A stretch of DNA of 48,653 nt from Gammaproteobacteria bacterium (GTDB lineage: Bacteria > Pseudomonadota > Gammaproteobacteria > SZUA-229): positions 1-48,653 of the forward strand of contig JAOUKV010000024.1 in NCBI GenBank assembly GCA_029882355.1, given 5' to 3'. The notes under the pieces were generated by a model that worked only from the letters and a program-made list of their open reading frames with translations, was not told the DNA's origin and made no database searches. The position numbers were made by a program, and so were the translations under genes. Of this stretch, positions 45,591-48,653 are shown piece after piece; positions within the stretch are counted from its first letter, which is position 1; each line of letters begins with the position of its first letter.

Positions 45591-46283
45591 ATGACAAACA
45601 AAATTGCACAAAAAATCGTAGCCTTCAAAGTCCTTAAAGACGAAGAAGAAATCCAGCAAGAAGCCGCACCGGTCGTTCCAGAACGTGAACACATGCATGA
45701 AAATGTAGCGCGACCTGAATTGCTACTAGGTTCAACCTACAAAATAAAAACCCCGCATTCAGAACACGCACTCTACGTCACCATCAACGACGTGGTATTG
45801 AATCAGGGCACCGACCACGAACATCGCCAGCCTTACGAAGTGTTCATCAACTCCAAAAACATGGACCACTTCCAGTGGGTAGTTGCACTAACCAGAGTTA
45901 TCTCCGCCGTATTCCGCAAGGGCGGTGACGTCTGCTTCCTGGTCAAAGAACTGAAATCCGTTTTCGATCCACAGGGCGGTTACTTCAAGAAGGGCGGCAA
46001 GTTCATGCCTTCATTAGTAGCAGAAATTGGCGACGCCATCGAATCGCACATGAAAATGACCGGCTTCTTAAAAGACGACAAGCTGGACGTACACCAGCAA
46101 AAACTGGTCGATGAAAAACGCGCAGAATACGAAGCCAAAATGCAGAGTTGTGATGACAGTGCTGATGAGAAGGGGACGTTTCCTGATGGCGCGCAGATGT
46201 GTCAGAAGTGCCAGACTAAGGCGACTATTTTGATGGACGGGTGTATGACTTGTTTGAATTGTGGGGATAGTAAGTGCGGGTAG
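45591..46283 (+). CDS. ribonucleotide reductase accessory/C-terminal subunit NrdJb
   Basis: A 230-residue protein that corresponds to the split-off C-terminal part of class II RNR (NrdJb of Pseudomonas, about 231 residues). The middle has the TSCPD-like segment YEVFINSKNMDHFQWVVALT and FRKGGDVCFLVKELKS. The last 25 residues hold cysteines in MCQKCQTKATILMDGCMTCLNCG, the redox or zinc-binding tail that regenerates the active-site disulfide of NrdJa. It starts 24 bases after nrdJa. It should form a complex with NrdJa in the cytoplasm. Confidence 0.88.
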   Translation: MTNKIAQKIVAFKVLKDEEEIQQEAAPVVPEREHMHENVARPELLLGSTYKIKTPHSEHALYVTINDVVLNQGTDHEHRQPYEVFINSKNMDHFQWVVALTRVISAVFRKGGDVCFLVKELKSVFDPQGGYFKKGGKFMPSLVAEIGDAIESHMKMTGFLKDDKLDVHQQKLVDEKRAEYEAKMQSCDDSADEKGTFPDGAQMCQKCQTKATILMDGCMTCLNCGDSKCG

Positions 46284-46307
46284 GGGAGAGCATAAACAAA
46301 ATCTTTT

Positions 46308-46346
46308 GTAGGATGTTGGTGTGGTGAGAGCCGCATCGCATCCTAC
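46308..46346. repeat. REP-like inverted repeat
   Basis: GTAGGATG and CATCCTAC bracket a 23-base centre with further partial pairing (GTGGTG/CCGCAT). Elements of this form are common in gammaproteobacterial intergenic regions. Only this one copy is in the window, so its genome-wide repetition is assumed. Confidence 0.5.
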
Positions 46347-46469
46347 GTCACATCATATAAAAGCACAGGGTTATTGGGGAGGGTGCGGAGTTGGATATTT
46401 CACATATCGAAGTTTTCAGAAAAATCGCTGTAGATATCTTTTGTAGGTCGCGCCCCAGTCGTTTTAATG

Positions 46470-46516
46470 ACCGGAATATTGGGATAGACGGAATCCGTCT
46501 ATCTCAATATTCCGGT
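46470..46516. repeat. 47-base near-perfect palindrome next to the first cassette
   Basis: Two 23-base arms (ACCGGAATATTGGGATAGAC... and its complement) surround a single A, with one mismatch that becomes a G-T pair in RNA. The right arm's ATCCGTCTA is repeated directly at 46517-46525. It lies 16 bases before the cassette core site. It could be a hairpin element, a MITE remnant, or part of a divergent recombination site; clear left-hand core bases are missing. Confidence 0.6.
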
Positions 46517-46532
46517 ATCCGTCTAATATACT

Positions 46533-46539
46533 GTTAGGC
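46533..46539 (+). other. integron core site at the start of cassette 1 (GTTAGGC)
   Basis: GTTAGGC fits the GTTRRRY recombination core, with crossover expected between G46533 and T46534. It is the exact complement of GCCTAAC at 47022, the other end of the same cassette, as required for a circularised cassette. Confidence 0.75.
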
Positions 46540-47105
46540 AAAAAAATGAGATTAAAATGATTGACGTATTTCTTTCAAGACCAAACTGGGTTCCAAATCA
46601 TATTGATAAACACTTCAGTAAGTTTTACCCACTACTGACAGAGCTAGGTTTTAATCCACGCACAATCGGAACTAACGTTGCTCCTATATATACTCCATTT
46701 CAAGATGTAGAAAATCTAATGAAAAAATGTCAATGCACAATAGTTCTTGGAATACCTCAAATTTGGGTACATGAAGGAAAAATAAAAGACCAAAAGATAG
46801 ACGAAAACTTTTCATTACCAACTGAATGGAACCAGATAGAAGCAGCAATATCTATTATGCTTAAAAAGCCAACTCTAATGATGCTACATAAGGGTGTTGC
46901 AAAAAGGGGCTTATTTCAACAAGGTGCTGCTAATGTATTTATCCATGAATTTCACTCATTAGGTCATGGGTGGGTAGAAAAAATGAGACCTCAGCTTTTG
47001 GCACTGAAAGAAAGCTTAAATGCCTAACAAATCAATCAAGTTCGCCCACAAAACAACCTGTGGGCTGGGACTCGGCATAAAGCGCCGAGCCCCTTATTTC
47101 AAACG
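46534..47105 (+). mobile_element. integron gene cassette 1
   Basis: A 572-base unit between two crossover points, G/TTAGGC and G/TTAGGGG. It contains one gene reading left to right whose TAA stop falls inside the GCCTAAC core, and ends in its own attC. This is the standard compact cassette layout. Confidence 0.8.
46557..47027 (+). CDS. TIR-like domain protein carried by cassette 1
   Basis: A 156-residue soluble protein. The beginning, IDVFLSRPNWVPNHIDKHFSKF, followed by LTELGFNPRTIG, VENLMKKCQCTIVLGIPQ and LPTEWNQIEAAISIMLKKPTLMML, has the Rossmann-like order of TIR and nucleoside-deoxyribosyltransferase-like domains. Glu95 in NQIEAA takes the place of the catalytic Glu of NAD-cleaving TIRs. 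It occupies the whole protein, with no effector or sensor domain attached. Its base composition is more AT-rich than nrdJ. Possible roles are an NAD-using or signal-making defence enzyme, but assignment is by pattern only. The stop lies in the attC core. Confidence 0.6.
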   Translation: MIDVFLSRPNWVPNHIDKHFSKFYPLLTELGFNPRTIGTNVAPIYTPFQDVENLMKKCQCTIVLGIPQIWVHEGKIKDQKIDENFSLPTEWNQIEAAISIMLKKPTLMMLHKGVAKRGLFQQGAANVFIHEFHSLGHGWVEKMRPQLLALKESLNA

Positions 47106-47112
47106 TTAGGGG
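47022..47112 (+). other. attC recombination site between cassettes 1 and 2
   Basis: The site runs from GCCTAAC (47022-47028) to GTTAGGGG (47105-47112), 91 bases. The left side AACAAATCAATCAAG and the right side CTTATTTCAAACGTTAG are the arrangement seen in ordinary attC sites. The middle holds two short stems (GCCCACA/TGTGGGC and CTCGGC/GCCGAG) instead of one long imperfect stem, which is unusual. Confidence 0.8.
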
Positions 47113-47140
47113 TAAATATTTACATGGATAAGGAATCAAG

Positions 47141-47971
47141 TTGAAATCAATCATACTCGGACTAAAGCGGCATCCACTACGCTTTTTTGCCTCAATATTT
47201 TTAGCCTATAGTGCGTTATGGACCGTAACAGAGTCTATTGCATTCTTTTATCCAGACCTACAACTCAAAGGACTCTATGTCCATCTTGTATTTATTATTG
47301 CGAGTATTGTTATTGGTATAATCCGCGTATATCAGCCCAGAAGGGTATCTATAAAAGTAAACACATCAGATACAACGCTTAATATTTATTATGGAGACAT
47401 TTTTAAACAGGTAGGTTACATAGTTATTTCAGTTAATGAATTCTTTGACAGCGAGTTAGGTGACCCAGTATCAGAACATTCGTTACATGGCATGGTAATA
47501 AAGCAATATTTTGGTGGTCACCCTGAGTCATTCGATTCTGCTATTCAAAAAGATCTAAAAGATCAGTGTTTTGAACAAATTGAGCGTGATCGAGGTAATT
47601 TAAAAAAATACCCCATAGGTACAACTGCAAAAATTATAGCTAATGAGCATAAATTTTTGCTTTTTGCTTTGAGTCACACAAACATAGAGACATTTAAAGC
47701 TAGCTCAGATTTATCTACAATGTTAACGGCTTTGCATGGACTATTCTCTCGTTCTCGTGACTGCACGGGTGGTGAAAAACTAAACATCCCACTCATTGGT
47801 AGTGGAATATCAGGGGTTGGTTTACCTGCTACCCAATTACTACAATTAATCGTGTTAGCAATTATTGATGAAACAAAGAAAAAACAAATATGTAAAGAAA
47901 TCAACTTAGTTATACATGAATCAAGATTTGATGAAGTAGATCTCGAGACCATAAAAAGGCAATGGGTGTAA
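47141..47971 (+). CDS. thsA: membrane-anchored macro-like protein, ThsA of a type II Thoeris system
   Basis: A 276-residue protein. It starts at TTG 47141 with AAGGA 6 bases upstream; the ATG at 47124 is in another frame and stops at once. Two membrane helices occupy about residues 15-36 and 46-64. The rest is a macro-like (DUF6430-type) domain, with VISVNEFFDSELGD (95-108), TAKIIANEHKFLLFALSHTN and the loop IPLIGSGISGVGLPATQLL (216-234). This is the two-helix-plus-macro form of ThsA in type II Thoeris, where the macro domain senses a nucleotide signal made by the TIR partner and the membrane part stops growth of the infected cell. The TIR gene follows 1 base later. Confidence 0.78.
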   Translation: MKSIILGLKRHPLRFFASIFLAYSALWTVTESIAFFYPDLQLKGLYVHLVFIIASIVIGIIRVYQPRRVSIKVNTSDTTLNIYYGDIFKQVGYIVISVNEFFDSELGDPVSEHSLHGMVIKQYFGGHPESFDSAIQKDLKDQCFEQIERDRGNLKKYPIGTTAKIIANEHKFLLFALSHTNIETFKASSDLSTMLTALHGLFSRSRDCTGGEKLNIPLIGSGISGVGLPATQLLQLIVLAIIDETKKKQICKEINLVIHESRFDEVDLETIKRQWV

Positions 47972-47972
47972 A

Positions 47973-48527
47973 ATGGCATATAGAAACGGAACTTACGTAG
48001 CTTTTCATGCAGGCGGCACAACCGATCCCACAAAATCAGATATAAAATATTACAACACATTGAAAATGTGGGATGCTCATAAACATATAGATTTCAAATT
48101 ATGTGACAGTCATGAGAAAACCTCATCTGTGCGCGACTCATCTAGTAAGGAAACCTTAAGAAGAAATCTGGTTACAAGATTAATGAATTCAAAGCAGTTT
48201 TTATTGATTCTTACAAAAACAACAAAGAATGATACAGATTGGGTCCCATTCGAAATTTCATATGCTGTCGACAACTGTGAGCTTCCACTTATTTTAGCGT
48301 ATCCCGATTATAATTCGATTATGGCTCCTGCAGAACTTTCTAGTTATTGGCCATATGCACTTAAAACACGTATCGAGAACGGAAGCGCTAGAGCAATTCA
48401 TATACCATTTAAAAAAGACCCAGTACTAGATGCATTGAGCCAATTTGATGTGGGTAATAAAAAATATCCAACAAACGGTTATGGTTTTTATACACGTGAA
48501 GCACACCAATCCTGGGGGTTAGTATGA
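47973..48527 (+). CDS. thsB: TIR domain protein, ThsB of a type II Thoeris system
   Basis: A 184-residue protein made of one TIR domain of the ThsB/DUF1863-like group. Visible features are GTYVAFHAGG at the first strand, YYNTLKMWDAHKHIDFKLCD, SSVRDSSSKETLRRNLVTRL, the strand KQFLLILTKTT, and DTDWVPFEISYAVDNCELPL, where Glu94 fits the catalytic position. ThsB proteins sense phage infection and convert NAD to a cyclic or histidine-conjugated ADP-ribose signal that activates ThsA. It begins 1 base after the thsA stop and shares its cassette, so the pair moves together. The stop is directly before the CCCCTAAC core. Confidence 0.8.
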   Translation: MAYRNGTYVAFHAGGTTDPTKSDIKYYNTLKMWDAHKHIDFKLCDSHEKTSSVRDSSSKETLRRNLVTRLMNSKQFLLILTKTTKNDTDWVPFEISYAVDNCELPLILAYPDYNSIMAPAELSSYWPYALKTRIENGSARAIHIPFKKDPVLDALSQFDVGNKKYPTNGYGFYTREAHQSWGLV

Positions 48528-48594
48528 CCCCTAACAAGTGGGTCAAGCACGCTTCGCTTGGACGCGCAAACAACGCGGTAAGGTGCAATAAAAG
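48528..48594 (+). other. left part of the attC site of cassette 2
   Basis: CCCCTAAC is followed by AAGTGGGTCAAGCACGC, a usual attC left arm, then TTCGCTTGGACGCGC and AACAACGCGGTAAGG. The right half that should pair with these (for example CCTTACCGCGTT) and the GTTRRRY core do not appear before the window ends. Confidence 0.55.
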
Positions 48595-48600
48595 AATCAA

Positions 48601-48628
48601 GAAATCAGGGGTCAGACTCCTTGATTTC
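48601..48628. repeat. REP-like palindrome at the right edge
   Basis: GAAATCA-GGGGTC-A-GACTCC-T-TGATTTC forms a 13-bp stem with one mismatch and a single bulge, and lies where the second half of the attC site is expected. The GGGGTCAGACTCC core resembles palindromes associated with REP-type transposases. The element, if any, continues beyond the window. Confidence 0.45.
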
Positions 48629-48653
48629 AAGAGAACGCCCACTCAGATCAATG

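Larger units (their letters stand above)
46284..46532. other. repeat-rich boundary between the chromosome and the cassette array
   Basis: This gap has no gene that I can support. It contains a GTAGGATG...CATCCTAC REP-like inverted repeat (46308-46346), two copies of ATCTTTTGTAGG (46301-46312 and 46436-46447) and a 47-base near-perfect palindrome (46470-46516), and ends at the first cassette core site. No integrase reading frame is present here. Confidence 0.7.
47106..48653 (+). mobile_element. integron gene cassette 2 (incomplete at the right)
   Basis: It begins TTAGGGG and carries two genes. After the second gene comes CCCCTAAC (48528-48535), the exact complement of GTTAGGGG, so both ends belong to one cassette. 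The closing GTTRRRY core is not found before the window ends. Confidence 0.7.

Noticed and set aside
46390-46539. A complete attC site to the left of cassette 1
   Set aside because: GTTAGGC is clear, but no RYYYAAC partner is present at a suitable distance; the closest, GCCCCAG near 46452, fails at two key positions. An attI-like or degenerate site remains possible.
48409-48642. 77-codon reading frame on the minus strand at the right edge
   Set aside because: It is antisense to thsB and the attC arm, with low-complexity hydrophobic content and no ribosome site.

Overview
The window reads as a contiguous piece of a gammaproteobacterial chromosome of moderate-to-low GC. The basis is gene order and family content: nudJ-mnmA-hflD, comEC-exbB-exbD-msbA-lpxK-Trm112, Rsd/AlgQ, RlmKL, a RegB/RegA redox two-component pair and a split B12-dependent ribonucleotide reductase (NrdJa/NrdJb) are a typical gammaproteobacterial combination. 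I cannot name the genus. Redox-related genes (an 18-haem cytochrome next to an NHL protein, RegBA, a perfect FNR-type box) suggest an organism that meets variable oxygen or uses alternative electron acceptors.

Layout. 1-2.7 kb: tail of an NHL-repeat protein, then an 18-CXXCH secreted cytochrome and a strong terminator. 2.8-5.5 kb (minus): DUF2062-nudJ-mnmA-hflD, tightly overlapped. 5.6-14.3 kb (plus): comEC, a TolQ/ExbB-ExbD pair, msbA, lpxK, a 58-residue Trm112-like gene and rlmKL; rsd converges on it. 15.1-22.5 kb (plus): TolC-type outer membrane channel, RND pump with no adaptor gene, a small unknown, and the TIGR03546/TIGR03545 pair; a beta-CASP nuclease converges. 24.1-24.25 kb: tRNA-Val(TAC) and tRNA-Asp(GTC) with a terminator. 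24.3-29.5 kb: peroxiredoxin-like protein, a SulP transporter, a cysteine-rich/GNAT fusion, and regB-regA on the minus strand. 29.6-35.3 kb (plus): a self-contained TonB system (exbB-exbD-tonB-receptor-BNR propeller-thioredoxin) that starts divergently from regB across two tandem RegA/PrrA-like sites. 35.4-41.8 kb: second SulP, YaiI, and a 1373-residue DUF4347/FN3/Calx-beta surface protein with a recent internal duplication. 41.9-46.3 kb: an APC permease (minus), then nrdJa-nrdJb behind a pair of NrdR-like boxes.

From about 46.3 kb to the end the character changes. After a repeat-rich boundary come integron-type gene cassettes, recognised by GTTAGGC/GCCTAAC and GTTAGGGG/CCCCTAAC core sites whose two ends are complementary within each cassette. 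Cassette 1 carries one TIR-like protein. Cassette 2 carries a two-gene unit: a protein with two membrane helices plus a macro-like domain, followed by a TIR-domain protein. This is the architecture of a type II Thoeris anti-phage system (ThsA membrane-macro plus ThsB TIR). No integrase gene is in the window, and the right-hand attC appears to run into a REP-like palindrome instead of closing normally. This defence-bearing cassette array is the most interesting part of the window.
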